Origin: Ignavibacteria bacterium
Lineage (GTDB): Bacteria > Bacteroidota > Ignavibacteria > Tepidaquicellales > Tepidaquicellaceae
Assembly: GCA_028714695.1 (NCBI GenBank)
Contig: JAQTLX010000012.1
Location: 1-64,000, forward strand
Length of the DNA stretch: 64,000 nucleotides
Direction of reading: 5' to 3'
Shown: positions 8,529 through 17,539 of the stretch, piece by piece
Numbering within the stretch: position 1 is the stretch's first letter
How the letters are laid out: each line of letters starts with the position of its first letter
Notes under the pieces: model-generated
The model's database searches: none
Seen by the model: the letters and a program-made list of their open reading frames with translations, nothing else
Told to the model about the DNA's origin: nothing
Position numbers and translations under genes: made by a program

Positions 8529-9110
8529 TTAATTGCTGAAATTAGCTTTCAGAACACTCCAGGTAGTATCGTTACTCGTCGATTGAAAATCAATCCACTT
8601 ATGTATTGACCACAGGTTCCTTGAGTCAGCCGAAAGCACCAAACGGATTTTCCCTTTGAGGGATTTTGCAACATTTGTCTTTTGATGGTCAACTCGAAGC
8701 AGGTAATCGGCATCGTAAACCGCTGAATCAGTTAGTGTGTTCAGATTCGGATTCGAGAAAAAAACGTTTGAAGTGGCATTCTGGTCCATAAGCGAAATCA
8801 AACTGCTGTAATATGCTTTTTCGTTCGATAGTTTCCAGTTCGAGAAAATAGGGTATTGAATCTGCGATACAATGTCGGGAACATAAGTGTATCTCTTTGC
8901 GGAGTAACTTGTATCCACGAAGCATGCCATGTAATTGTTAATGTCTTTTTCGATAATTGAGAACTGAAGATTAACCATAACAAGGTCGGGTGAAGTGGGC
9001 GGAACGAAAGTTGTCCTCGAAGAAGTCGGCGCTTCGTCGCTCCTGAGCGAGCAGGAGTAAACGGAGACCGCGGCAATAACTGCAATCAATATTAAAATTA
9101 CTTTTCTCAA
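8529..9110 (-). CDS. Lipoprotein, NTF2-like fold candidate (paralogue of neighbour)
   Basis: A 193-aa protein with signal peptide and lipobox VYSC (Cys about residue 20), followed by a Ser/Thr/Pro-rich linker. The mature region has a helix with MVNLQFSIIEKDINNYMACF, a strand-rich core and a closing NLWSIHKWIDF strand, matching the layout of the lipoprotein gene 3 bp downstream. It probably sits on the periplasmic face of a membrane. Its start overlaps the methyltransferase stop by 4 bp (ATGA), so the two genes are translationally coupled. Confidence 0.7.
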   Translation of the reverse strand: MRKVILILIAVIAAVSVYSCSLRSDEAPTSSRTTFVPPTSPDLVMVNLQFSIIEKDINNYMACFVDTSYSAKRYTYVPDIVSQIQYPIFSNWKLSNEKAYYSSLISLMDQNATSNVFFSNPNLNTLTDSAVYDADYLLRVDHQKTNVAKSLKGKIRLVLSADSRNLWSIHKWIDFQSTSNDTTWSVLKANFSN

Positions 9111-9847
9111 ACCAGTCTGCTGAATATAATTAACCGTTTAGAGTTTAATTTATTGAATTTCGAACCGAAATAATCCCCGAATATATTCTCCGTCTTCAGA
9201 TTTACGGACTTTAATGCTTTCTGAATCTCAGTAAGAGTGTACAGTCTTATTCTTTCATTGTATTTTGAATTCCCGATAAAAATTTCTTTATATACAAACC
9301 CGTTTTCGATTTTTCTTTTTTGTATAATCGTATTTCCTTCGCATTTATCTTCGGAATAGGGCACAAGGCTTTTTTTAATATACGATTCATTCAGAAAATC
9401 GAAAATAAAATAACCGTCTTTTTTAAGCGAGGAGGTTACGTTTTCGAAAACCTTGAAATTTTCGGCGTCTTTTTCGAAATAACCGAAACTCGAAAAAACA
9501 TTGAGAACTATATCGAATCGGTTTTTAAAAGAAAAATTTCTCATATCCTTTATAAAAAACCGCGCCTTGAGATTTTTCTCATCCGATTTTTTCAATCCGC
9601 TTTTTGCTTCGGAAATAAGGTAAGGCGAAAGATCAATGCCTGTAACGTCGTAGCCGCGTCGTGCAAGTTCAATCGAATGTCTGCCGGCGCCGCAGCAGAC
9701 ATCCAGAACTTTTGAATTAACGGGAAGAGGAACGAATCTCTGCATTAGATTAATAATATCTCTTGCCTCTTTTTCGTTTCTGTGCCTGTAGAGTTCGAGA
9801 TAATATTTATTGGAGAACCATTTTTCGTACCAGTTTTTCTTTTCCAT
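9107..9847 (-). CDS. Class I SAM-dependent methyltransferase
   Basis: A 246-aa Rossmann-fold methyltransferase. Motif I VLDVCCGAGRHS (about 43-54) binds SAM, the acidic residue of motif II is in VTGIDLSPYL, and motif IV lies near FDIVLNVFSSFGYF. The substrate is not deducible; close families act on small molecules or on tRNA/protein targets. It is the third gene of the leftward group, 9 bp downstream of recR and overlapping the following lipoprotein by 4 bp. Confidence 0.82.
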   Translation of the reverse strand: MEKKNWYEKWFSNKYYLELYRHRNEKEARDIINLMQRFVPLPVNSKVLDVCCGAGRHSIELARRGYDVTGIDLSPYLISEAKSGLKKSDEKNLKARFFIKDMRNFSFKNRFDIVLNVFSSFGYFEKDAENFKVFENVTSSLKKDGYFIFDFLNESYIKKSLVPYSEDKCEGNTIIQKRKIENGFVYKEIFIGNSKYNERIRLYTLTEIQKALKSVNLKTENIFGDYFGSKFNKLNSKRLIIFSRLV

Positions 9848-9856
9848 AATAATTAA

Positions 9857-10459
9857 TTAAACCGCGACTCTTCCTTCGAGCGCTTTAGCAAGCGTCACTT
9901 CGTCGGTGAGTTCTATATCGGAGCCTATTGGAATTCCTCTTGCAATCCTTGTGATTTTAACATCAAGCGGTTTTATTATTTTGCCGAGATAAAGTATCGT
10001 TGTTTCGCCTTCGACGGTCGGATTGAGTGCAAGAATAATTTCCGATATTCCGTGATTATCTTCGAGGCGGTATAATAATTCCTTAATGCGTATATCGTTC
10101 GGACCGATGCCTTCGAGAGGGGATATTCTGCCGTGAAGAACGTGGTAGAGCCCCTTGTATTCGTTCGTCTTTTCGATTGCATAAACGTCCTGCGGTTCTT
10201 CGACAACGCATATTACGGAGCGGTTTCTTTTTGACGAACAGCAGATGCCGCATACTTCTTCTTCCGTGATATTACAGCACGTTTTGCAGAATTTAATTTT
10301 GTCTTTTATTTCAATCAGCGCTTTTGAAAGTCTTTCCACATCTTCGCGCTGCTGTTTAATAATATACATCGCGAGTCTCTGTGCGGTTTTTCTGCCTATA
10401 GACGGAAGTTTTGTCAGTTCTGTGACAAGTGTTTCGAGTGTACCTGATATATTCATCAT
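9857..10459 (-). CDS. recR: Recombination mediator protein RecR
   Basis: A 200-aa RecR. It has the N-terminal helix-hairpin-helix (LPSIGRKTAQRLA), a four-Cys zinc finger (CKTC and CGIC about 57-72), a Toprim domain with VVEEPQDVYAIE and LNPTVEGE, and the C-terminal RIARGIPIGSDIE. RecR works with RecF and RecO to load RecA on gapped DNA. It is followed after 2 bp by nothing on this side but preceded by ybaB with a 2-bp gap, the widely conserved dnaX-ybaB-recR order (dnaX is not present here). Confidence 0.96.
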   Translation of the reverse strand: MMNISGTLETLVTELTKLPSIGRKTAQRLAMYIIKQQREDVERLSKALIEIKDKIKFCKTCCNITEEEVCGICCSSKRNRSVICVVEEPQDVYAIEKTNEYKGLYHVLHGRISPLEGIGPNDIRIKELLYRLEDNHGISEIILALNPTVEGETTILYLGKIIKPLDVKITRIARGIPIGSDIELTDEVTLAKALEGRVAV

Positions 10460-10461
10460 GC

Positions 10462-10794
10462 TTAAAATCCGAGATTAAGTCCGGGAATATTCGGAATCAT
10501 GCCCGCCGTTGCTTTTGACATTTCTTCATTCGAAAGTTTCTGCGACGCGTCGAAAGCCTTATTACACGCGGCAATCAGGAGGTCTTCGAGCATTTCAGTA
10601 TCTTCCGATTTAAGTATTTCTTTTTCTATTTCGATTTTCTGTATAACGCTTTTACCGTTAATTGTTACTTTTACCATGCCGCCGCCCGATTCTTCGGTAA
10701 GAAGTTTCGTTTCGAGTTCAGCCTGAATCTGGTCCATTCTGTCCTGCATTTTCTTAACCTGTTTGAGCATTCCCTGCATTTGATTTGGTTTCAT
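10462..10794 (-). CDS. ybaB: YbaB/EbfC family nucleoid-associated protein
   Basis: A 110-aa member of the YbaB/EbfC family. The N-terminal helix ([19 protein letters not shown]) is followed by a three-stranded sheet with [20 protein letters not shown] and a C-terminal helix. It forms dimers that bind DNA with little sequence preference. It lies 2 bp upstream of recR, the conserved neighbourhood for this family, which supports both calls. The C-terminal [12 protein letters not shown] tail is also typical. Confidence 0.93.
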   Translation of the reverse strand: MKPNQMQGMLKQVKKMQDRMDQIQAELETKLLTEESGGGMVKVTINGKSVIQKIEIEKEILKSEDTEMLEDLLIAACNKAFDASQKLSNEEMSKATAGMIPNIPGLNLGF

Positions 10795-10808
10795 TTATTT
10801 TTACTCCT

Positions 10809-11618
10809 TTAGTTATAAAATTCCATGTATTTATTCCACAAATTAAAAAGATTTCCTGTCGCGACAACATCGCCGAAACAGTAATCCGCTATTCTCTGGT
10901 TTTCTTTATTCCTGAATAGTTCATTTACCATATCGCCCGTAACGCCGTCCGCTTTAGGGCTGGGGATTCCGAACTGCTTGCAGTAAAAGTCCAGAGAGAA
11001 TTTTCTGCGCGCGCCTGTCGGTGAATGTTTATTGAATGTAAGTTCCTTCATCATGTCTATGTGATATCCGCGAATGTTGAAATCGGTACCGCTCATGAGA
11101 TTATACGTAGGTCTGATTTTCAGAAAAAGCGAACGAAGCATAATGAACGGACAATCGAATTCGCGTCCGTTGAAAGTTACAAACATATTGTATCCTTCGT
11201 TCTTTACTTTTTTCCAGAAGAGTTCGAGAATTTCTCTTTCGCTTCTGCAGATATAAGTAAGTTTGGTGAGTTTTTCTTCTTTGTAGGGAAGAGCGTTCTC
11301 GTCGTCTTTGTCGTAGGTGATATCGTAGTCAAGCATTATTTCCGAGTCCAGTTTAGCCGACGGATCGAGTTCGCTTGTCTGCTCGCCGTTTACGAGCACT
11401 GCGCCTTCGCGTTTATTGTAGTCGAGCATTCCTATAGCGACAAGTTGTGACGTGAAGGGAGTAAAGACAAGGTTTTCAATCGCGATTTTGCGTTCTTCGT
11501 CCGTCTTTGCGTATTTGATCAGATATTCTCTTGTTGCCTCGTCGTAATGCGTATCGAAATCATAAGCGGCTACTTCAAGATCAAAAACAAGTATTTTCTT
11601 TTTCTTTAATTCAATCAT
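10809..11618 (-). CDS. 3'-5' exonuclease of the PolB-like (DNA_pol_B_exo2) family
   Basis: A 269-aa RNase H-like exonuclease. Motif Exo I is VFDLEVAAYD, with the Asp-x-Glu pair. Exo II lies in FVTFNGREFDCPFI. The C-terminal Exo III region is around IADYCFGDVVATGNLF. KFSLDFYCKQFGIPSP is typical of the stand-alone family related to the proofreading domain of polymerase B. It probably trims DNA or RNA ends in repair. Its ATG overlaps the stop of bshB1 by one base, so the genes are coupled. Confidence 0.85.
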   Translation of the reverse strand: MIELKKKKILVFDLEVAAYDFDTHYDEATREYLIKYAKTDEERKIAIENLVFTPFTSQLVAIGMLDYNKREGAVLVNGEQTSELDPSAKLDSEIMLDYDITYDKDDENALPYKEEKLTKLTYICRSEREILELFWKKVKNEGYNMFVTFNGREFDCPFIMLRSLFLKIRPTYNLMSGTDFNIRGYHIDMMKELTFNKHSPTGARRKFSLDFYCKQFGIPSPKADGVTGDMVNELFRNKENQRIADYCFGDVVATGNLFNLWNKYMEFYN

Positions 11619-12334
11619 TATATTTTTAATAAGTTAGTTGCCTGAATGTTTAAGTCTTCAAAACAGAAGAACGGTTCTCCGAATTCCACGCCTATTTTAA
11701 AGCCGAAAAATCTCGCGCGTGTATCGAGGTCTTTCCAGAAAAGTTTTGAACTTATATATGTCTCGGGTTCGTCCGCGGAAATGTTTTTGGTTTTAAAGAA
11801 CTGCGATGCATAACAGGATATCGCTTCCATTTTTTTTGCGTATGTGTCTGAAATATCGACGATAAAACTAATCGGGAAATCGTATGCATGGCGGTAATAG
11901 AAGACTTTATGCGGCCTGTACGCTTCAAGGTTTCCCGTTTTAATTTTCTGAAGTCCGGAAAGGAAAGCCGACTCGCGAATAAAATTGCTTGCGTTTACAT
12001 GGTCCGAATGCCTGTCGGAAGGGTACGGCGCGAAAATAATTCCTGGTTTCGTTTCGCGGAGTACTTTAATTAATTTCAGTCTGTTTGCATGTGTATTCTG
12101 TATATTGCCGTCTTTCAGTTTTAGGTTTGTGCGGTAATGAATGCCCATAACCTTTGAGGCATTGGCAGTTTCGGTTCTTCTTGTTTTAATATTTCCTCTT
12201 GTGCTTAATTCACCCTGTGTAAGGTCAACGATTCCGACTTTTTTGCCGTCATTTACGAGTTTAATAGCCGTTCCCGCGGATGTTATTTCGATATCATCGG
12301 GGTGTGAAGCAATAAATAAAGCATCTAATTTCAC
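11618..12334 (-). CDS. bshB1: Bacillithiol biosynthesis deacetylase BshB1
   Basis: A 238-aa PIG-L/LmbE-family zinc deacetylase. Zinc ligands are in HPDDIEI (about 11-17) and DRHSDH (about 105-110). Family-specific stretches LTQGELSTRG, FAPYPSDRHSDH and YRHAYDFPISFIVDISDTY match BshB1, which deacetylates GlcNAc-malate in bacillithiol synthesis. Bacillithiol is the main low-molecular-mass thiol in many Bacteroidota and related phyla. BshA and BshC genes are not in this window. Confidence 0.92.
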   Translation of the reverse strand: MKLDALFIASHPDDIEITSAGTAIKLVNDGKKVGIVDLTQGELSTRGNIKTRRTETANASKVMGIHYRTNLKLKDGNIQNTHANRLKLIKVLRETKPGIIFAPYPSDRHSDHVNASNFIRESAFLSGLQKIKTGNLEAYRPHKVFYYRHAYDFPISFIVDISDTYAKKMEAISCYASQFFKTKNISADEPETYISSKLFWKDLDTRARFFGFKIGVEFGEPFFCFEDLNIQATNLLKI

Positions 12335-12404
12335 AATAAATCTTTTAAATTAAAACAATTTATAAATATAAATAATCTCAAGCACTGAATAAATTTAAAA
12401 ATAA

Positions 12405-13070
12405 TTAGTTCGGATATCCGATTGTCTGCGAAAGAACAACTGCCTGATTTTCATTCAGGTTTAATTCCTTTGCAAGTTTTTCTTTATCGACGTACGCCCG
12501 TATAACGGTATTAAGTCCGAATGATGTGCAGAATAGATAAACGTTTTCTCCTATGAATCCCGCGTGCGCGCCCGAATAGAGTTCTTTACCGGAGCCGCTT
12601 TTGAACTTTGAGTAATCGGATACATAAACCAGGTTCAGCGGAGCCGTAGCGACGAAATCCTGACTGCCCGCGAATGAGCGAAGGTCTTTGTCTGCTGCCA
12701 TATCAAGACTGTTCTCTTCGGCATTGTATTTATATGTTCCGCTTTCCATAAGAACATATATATCCATTGCCCGCGTATCGTTTGCTGTCGGTGCGGTTCT
12801 TTTGCCGGTATCTTTCCTGTTGATTCCGAATCCTGCCCAGAGCAGGTTTGAAAGAGTCTGGTCCGAAAGTTTCTGCGCGCCGAAAGTTCTCGATGACTGC
12901 CTTTTTGAAAGCGCTTCCATCAATGGCATACCGCCTGTCGTTTCGGGCGGCGGAAGTTTAATCTGCTCCGTATGATTAACTGTGACCGGGGTTTTATCCT
13001 TAAAGCCGACCACGGCAATGGCGGCGATGACGGTAAAAAATATGACCGAAAAAATTATATACTTTTTCAT
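12405..13070 (-). CDS. Nitroreductase family protein (SagB/ThcOx-like), exported or membrane-anchored
   Basis: A 221-aa FMN-type nitroreductase fold with an N-terminal hydrophobic segment (about 4-23) that is a signal peptide or anchor. The core shows MEALSKRQSSRTFG (FMN-binding Arg-rich start), LSDQTLSNLLWAGFGINR and the C-terminal VVLSQTIGYPN. Members of the SagB/ThcOx group include dehydrogenases and small-molecule oxidases; many short exported ones in this phylum have no known substrate. The surface or periplasmic location is unusual for an FMN enzyme. Divergently oriented to the HIT gene. Confidence 0.82.
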   Translation of the reverse strand: MKKYIIFSVIFFTVIAAIAVVGFKDKTPVTVNHTEQIKLPPPETTGGMPLMEALSKRQSSRTFGAQKLSDQTLSNLLWAGFGINRKDTGKRTAPTANDTRAMDIYVLMESGTYKYNAEENSLDMAADKDLRSFAGSQDFVATAPLNLVYVSDYSKFKSGSGKELYSGAHAGFIGENVYLFCTSFGLNTVIRAYVDKEKLAKELNLNENQAVVLSQTIGYPN

Positions 13071-13226
13071 AATCCGAATATTTGAGGTTTTGCGAAAGTC
13101 AGTATAAAATTAACCTATTCGCGCGAATTAAAAAGTGAAATAATTAGGCGGTTTACAATAGCCGGCTTTCGGAAATAAGGATTATTAAAAGAAATATTTT
13201 ACTATTTTTACCAAAACGCAAACAAC

Positions 13227-13643
13227 ATGGACTGCATATTCTGTTCAATCATCGAAAAGAAAACCGAATCTACAATTGTTTATGAAGACGAATTTGTAAT
13301 AGGGATAATGGATTTATTTCCTGCAACCGAGGGGCACGTACTTGTAATTCCGAAAGTTCACTCGGAGATTGTAGCGGATATCGATGACGAGTACGCTGCA
13401 AAAATGTTTAAGGCGGCAAAACTTATCAGCATAGGAATGCGGAAGGCATCTATAAAACTTGAAGCGTTAAGTTTTGTCTTGTCGGACGGCAAATCCGCGG
13501 GACAGGAAATTCCGCATGCGCATTTGCATATAATACCGAGATATCAGGGAGACGGAATCGGATTCAGATTCGGCAGCAAGCGAAAATATTCTAAACCCGA
13601 ACTGGAAAGAATAGCGGCTGAAATAAAAAATAATCTTGTATAA
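13227..13643 (+). CDS. HIT family nucleotide-binding hydrolase
   Basis: A 138-aa HINT-type histidine triad protein. The triad is HAHLHIIPR near residue 98-106, with the middle His as nucleophile of AMP-lysine or AMP-N hydrolysis. The N-terminal CIFC and the ATEGHVLVIPK strand are typical of the family. It is intact, unlike the triad variant encoded at 41297-41749. It overlaps the following lipoprotein start by 8 bp. Cytosolic; physiological substrate unknown. Confidence 0.92.
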   Translation: MDCIFCSIIEKKTESTIVYEDEFVIGIMDLFPATEGHVLVIPKVHSEIVADIDDEYAAKMFKAAKLISIGMRKASIKLEALSFVLSDGKSAGQEIPHAHLHIIPRYQGDGIGFRFGSKRKYSKPELERIAAEIKNNLV

Positions 13644-14250
13644 GTTAAAAATATTTGCATATCTCTCTTTGTATTTCTCAATTCTTTTGAGTCTCTCTTC
13701 CTGCAATAATAAAGAGGAAGCGGATTTATCAAAATCGTTTGATTCGCTGAGCGTTAAGACTGTAAAGGATTCCGCAGTAATGAACGATACGGCAAATTTC
13801 GATAACGCCCTGCAAATATTCGCCGGAAATTACAAAGCAATAACGAACTGGAGCGCTTACGACAAATCCACAAGAGCGTCATTCAGGAAAGCGGTCACGG
13901 GAAAGTACATCATCGTTCCGATAACGAAGCAGCAGGCAGAAAGCATAAGGAACAGTGAATTTACGGATACGAGTCTTGTTCACTTCGGCATGAAGAATAA
14001 TGTATTTGTATTCATTGTGAGCAAAGGCGGAAATAAAATTGAAAAACTTACGCCCGGCAAAAACGGGCTGCTGCTTTTAAAGGTGCGTGATGTGGATGAC
14101 GCTTTGAAATTATATCTTGAAAAGAAATCAACAGACTTTATGCACAAAGAAAGAAAACTAACCGAATTTACCGTTACCGCAGAACTTATTGAGGCGGTGA
14201 ATATAGACATCAGCGAGAATGCGCTGAAAAACAAATTTGAACTGGAGTAG
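13636..14250 (+). CDS. Lipoprotein of unknown function
   Basis: A 204-aa protein starting at TTG 13636, which places a clean lipoprotein signal peptide at the N terminus (lipobox SLSSC, Cys about residue 23). The mature part has no domain I recognise: a Ser/Asp-rich linker (about 25-60), then a mixed alpha/beta region with FGMKNNVFVFIVSKGG and LLLLKVRDVDDALKLYL. It starts inside the HIT gene, overlapping its stop by 8 bp, so translation is coupled. Related secreted proteins are likely lineage-specific. Confidence 0.65.
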   Translation: MYKLKIFAYLSLYFSILLSLSSCNNKEEADLSKSFDSLSVKTVKDSAVMNDTANFDNALQIFAGNYKAITNWSAYDKSTRASFRKAVTGKYIIVPITKQQAESIRNSEFTDTSLVHFGMKNNVFVFIVSKGGNKIEKLTPGKNGLLLLKVRDVDDALKLYLEKKSTDFMHKERKLTEFTVTAELIEAVNIDISENALKNKFELE

Positions 14251-14431
14251 GGGTCATTTATTAAGGGTTATAACCGGATTATAACCGGATTATTAAATTT
14301 TTATCATAAACGACAGTTTCAATTACTGCTTTTATCAAATTTTACAAGTATATTATTTTTATAAAAGATATAAAATCATTACTTTAATATTTAGTTAAAA
14401 TATAATAACTTATCGCGATAAACAAACAAAT

Positions 14432-15493
14432 ATGTTAAAGAAGTTCGGGGCAGATCTCAGAAGAATCAGAGAGAAACACAATATTACATTACATGATATT
14501 GCGAATAAGACGCGCATTCACGTTACTCTTTTGGAAAAAATGGAGCAGGGTGATTTTTCTTTTTATTCGTCAACGTACATACGTGCATTTCTAAAGCAGT
14601 ATGCAAAGTGCGTAGGCATGAAGCCCGATGAGATTTTGTTTAATTATGAAATGGCAAAGAGCGGGCGGTACTCCGCTATGGAAGAAGACAGCGTTTCGGA
14701 ACAATCAGAATCATCCTCAAAAACGGAACACGAAGAACAATCTCCCGAAGAAAAAGATAAATACACGGAAAAACACAGCGGCAATAAACTTGACGATATT
14801 TTCGAAGTGCCCGGAATAAAGCGGCACACTATCACATCGAATCTTTCCGAATCTGCAGGCGAAGAGGTCACGGAGCAGCAGTTGGAAAAAAGACCCTTCT
14901 CAAAGTCCAAGAGAGTTAAAATCGAAGGACTCAAAGGGGACTTCGACGGAAAGTATTACGAAGACAAAGGTTTCAAAATGCCGACCGGGCTGTTAAGGAA
15001 TCTCGGTATAGGCATACTGATACTGGCATTGCTCTACGGCGTATATCTGCTTGTTGACGTTGTATTCCTTAACAAGAAAGGTTCAAAGACGGAAATCATT
15101 AGACAAAACTTCGACGATGTTGTAAAAGAAACTGAGCGGAAAGTTCTCGGCAAACGTTCGGATCAGGAAATTCAGGATTCAATCGTCAAGGCGAATGCAA
15201 AGGCGGATTCGCTTAGAAGAACGCAGGAAGATTCTTTGTCGCTTAAAATCGTAGGAATACGGAAAGGTTATCTTGTACTTTTCGTGGACACGCTGACCGA
15301 AAAAGCAAGGTACAGGGAGAACTTCGATGCGGAGTATACAGGCGAATGGAAAGCAAAAAACAGTTTCACGATATCTACAAACAACACAGAAAGTTTCACG
15401 GCATATCTTAACGGCAAGGCTTTAAAATTCGATGATAAGAAAATCAAACTGTTAAAGATTAATAAAACGGGAATCGTAAAGAAGGAAAAGTAA
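14432..15493 (+). CDS. RodZ-like helix-turn-helix membrane protein
   Basis: A 353-aa protein with RodZ architecture: an N-terminal Xre/HTH_25 domain (LRRIREKHNITLHDIANKTR through the DEILFNYE helix, about 8-75), an acidic Ser/Glu-rich linker (about 85-170), one transmembrane helix (GIGILILALLYGVYLLVDVV, about 189-208) and a C-terminal periplasmic beta domain (DUF4115-like, about 250-345). RodZ binds MreB and helps rod-shape growth. It precedes ligA by 8 bp, so the two are likely co-transcribed. Confidence 0.85.
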   Translation: MLKKFGADLRRIREKHNITLHDIANKTRIHVTLLEKMEQGDFSFYSSTYIRAFLKQYAKCVGMKPDEILFNYEMAKSGRYSAMEEDSVSEQSESSSKTEHEEQSPEEKDKYTEKHSGNKLDDIFEVPGIKRHTITSNLSESAGEEVTEQQLEKRPFSKSKRVKIEGLKGDFDGKYYEDKGFKMPTGLLRNLGIGILILALLYGVYLLVDVVFLNKKGSKTEIIRQNFDDVVKETERKVLGKRSDQEIQDSIVKANAKADSLRRTQEDSLSLKIVGIRKGYLVLFVDTLTEKARYRENFDAEYTGEWKAKNSFTISTNNTESFTAYLNGKALKFDDKKIKLLKINKTGIVKKEK

Positions 15494-15501
15494 TCTTTAC
15501 C

Positions 15502-17502
15502 ATGGGAAACGCTGAAAAAAGAATCATCGAACTTCGCGAAAAAATCCTCGATGCGGATTACAAATATTACAATCTCGCGTCGCCCGATTTAGACGATTAT
15601 GAATATGATATGCTGATGAAGGAACTCGAAAAACTCGAGAAAGAAAATCCTTCGCTTGTTACTCCGGATTCACCAACGCAGAGAGTCTCGGGCAAGCCCG
15701 CAAAGAAATTCGAAGTCGTTACTCACAAAGTACCGATGCTCTCACTTTCAAACTCATATAACTTCGACGACCTTCTTGATTTTGACAAGAGAGTCAGGAC
15801 GGCACTCGGAGAACGGTCTTACGAATATGTCTGCGAATTGAAGTTCGACGGACTTGCAATCTCACTCACGTACGAAGACGGTTTGCTGACAAAAGGCGCA
15901 ACGAGAGGCGACGGGACAAAAGGCGATGACGTAACAAACAATATCAAAACAATAAAATCAATTCCGCTGCGCATAAAATCGAATAAGTATAAAAACATAG
16001 AAGTCCGCGGCGAGGTATTCATAAAGAAAGATGATTTTATAAGAATAAACGAAGAGCAGGAAACGCGCGGCGAAAAACTATTTTCGAATCCAAGGAACAC
16101 CGCGGCGGGCACGCTGAAATTGAAAGACAACAGGACCGTAGCGTCAAGGCCGCTGAATATATTCACTTATTTTCTGAGAAACGAAGACGGCGGACTGAAA
16201 TCGCATTTCGAAAACCTTTCGATACTTAAAGAACTTAGGTTTCCCGTAAACGAGCATTCGAAAAAAGTAAAGAATATAGACGGGGTTAAAAAATTCTGCG
16301 ATGAGATTGAAGCAATTCGCGACGGGCTGCCGTACGAAATAGACGGCGTTGTCGTAAAAATTGATTCGCAGGAACAGCAGGAAATGCTCGGAAGCGTCGG
16401 TAAATCGCCGAAGTGGGCGATTGCATACAAGTTCAAAGCAAAAGAAAAAGTTACAAAAATAAACAGCATAACTCTGCAGGTCGGAAGGACGGGGACTATA
16501 ACACCCGTTGCCGAACTGGAGCCGGTTTTCCTTTCGGGCTCTACAATATCAAGAGCAACGCTTCACAACTTCGATGAAATCAAACGAAAAGATATAAGAG
16601 AAAGGGATTCCGTAAAAATTGAAAAGGGCGGAGACGTAATTCCCAAAGTGACAGAGGTTATACTTAAGGACAGGCCGAAGGATTCGGTACCGTTTCCCGA
16701 ACCGAAAAAATGTCCCGTTTGCGGAACGAAACTCGAAAAGCCGGAAGAAGAAGTTTATATTTACTGCCCCAATTATTTCTGTCCCGCGCAGATACAGGGA
16801 AGGATAGAGCATTTTGTACAGCGCGACGCAATGGATATCGAAGGGCTGGGAGGCAGCATCATTTCAGTTTTGCTTGAGAACGGGTTTATAAAAGATTACG
16901 CTGACATATATACGTTGAAGGAAAAGCGCGATGCATTTATTAATATCGAAAGGTTCGGAGTAAAGAGCGTCGATAATATTTTGAAAGCAATTGAGGATTC
17001 GAAGGAAAAGACTTTTGACAAAGTAATATTCGCGATTGGTATAAAGCACATAGGAGAGCGGACAGCGAAATTGCTCGCGAAGCACTTCGGTTCGATGGAG
17101 AAACTCTCAAAAGCAAGCGAGACTGAGATTGACGATATATACGAGATTGGACCCTCGATAGCGAAAAGCATTGTCGATTTCTTTAAAGACGAGAAGAGCA
17201 AGGTTCTTACGGGCAAACTGAAAAAGGCGGGATTGAAATTCGAACTTGATGAAAGCGATAAACCCGAATTGAAAGAAAGTTTCGCCGGGAAAGTTTTTGT
17301 GCTTACGGGCACGCTCGAAAAATTCACGCGTAACAAGGCGGAGGAATTAATCGAAAAATACGGCGGCAGAAGTTCCGGGTCTGTAAGCAAGAAAACGGAT
17401 TACGTCCTTGCAGGAGCCGAAGCGGGAAGCAAACTCGATAAGGCAAAAAAACTCGGAGTCAAAATCATCAGCGAATCCGACTTCGAAGAAATGCTGAAAT
17501 AG
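15502..17502 (+). CDS. ligA: NAD-dependent DNA ligase LigA
   Basis: A full-length 666-aa LigA. Domain Ia (about 1-65) binds the NMN half of NAD. The adenylated lysine is K114 in CELKFDGLAI. The OB fold follows near EKGGDVIPKV. A four-Cys zinc finger (CPVCGTKL to YCPNYFCPAQ) spans about 408-433. Four helix-hairpin-helix motifs lie around IKHIGERTAKLLAKHFGS, and the C-terminal BRCT domain starts near FAGKVFVLTG. It seals nicks in replication and repair. The start 8 bp after the RodZ-like gene suggests an operon. Confidence 0.98.
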   Translation: MGNAEKRIIELREKILDADYKYYNLASPDLDDYEYDMLMKELEKLEKENPSLVTPDSPTQRVSGKPAKKFEVVTHKVPMLSLSNSYNFDDLLDFDKRVRTALGERSYEYVCELKFDGLAISLTYEDGLLTKGATRGDGTKGDDVTNNIKTIKSIPLRIKSNKYKNIEVRGEVFIKKDDFIRINEEQETRGEKLFSNPRNTAAGTLKLKDNRTVASRPLNIFTYFLRNEDGGLKSHFENLSILKELRFPVNEHSKKVKNIDGVKKFCDEIEAIRDGLPYEIDGVVVKIDSQEQQEMLGSVGKSPKWAIAYKFKAKEKVTKINSITLQVGRTGTITPVAELEPVFLSGSTISRATLHNFDEIKRKDIRERDSVKIEKGGDVIPKVTEVILKDRPKDSVPFPEPKKCPVCGTKLEKPEEEVYIYCPNYFCPAQIQGRIEHFVQRDAMDIEGLGGSIISVLLENGFIKDYADIYTLKEKRDAFINIERFGVKSVDNILKAIEDSKEKTFDKVIFAIGIKHIGERTAKLLAKHFGSMEKLSKASETEIDDIYEIGPSIAKSIVDFFKDEKSKVLTGKLKKAGLKFELDESDKPELKESFAGKVFVLTGTLEKFTRNKAEELIEKYGGRSSGSVSKKTDYVLAGAEAGSKLDKAKKLGVKIISESDFEEMLK

Positions 17503-17539
17503 ATTTTCCTGCGAAATGCTGAAATGGATTTTCCCTTTC

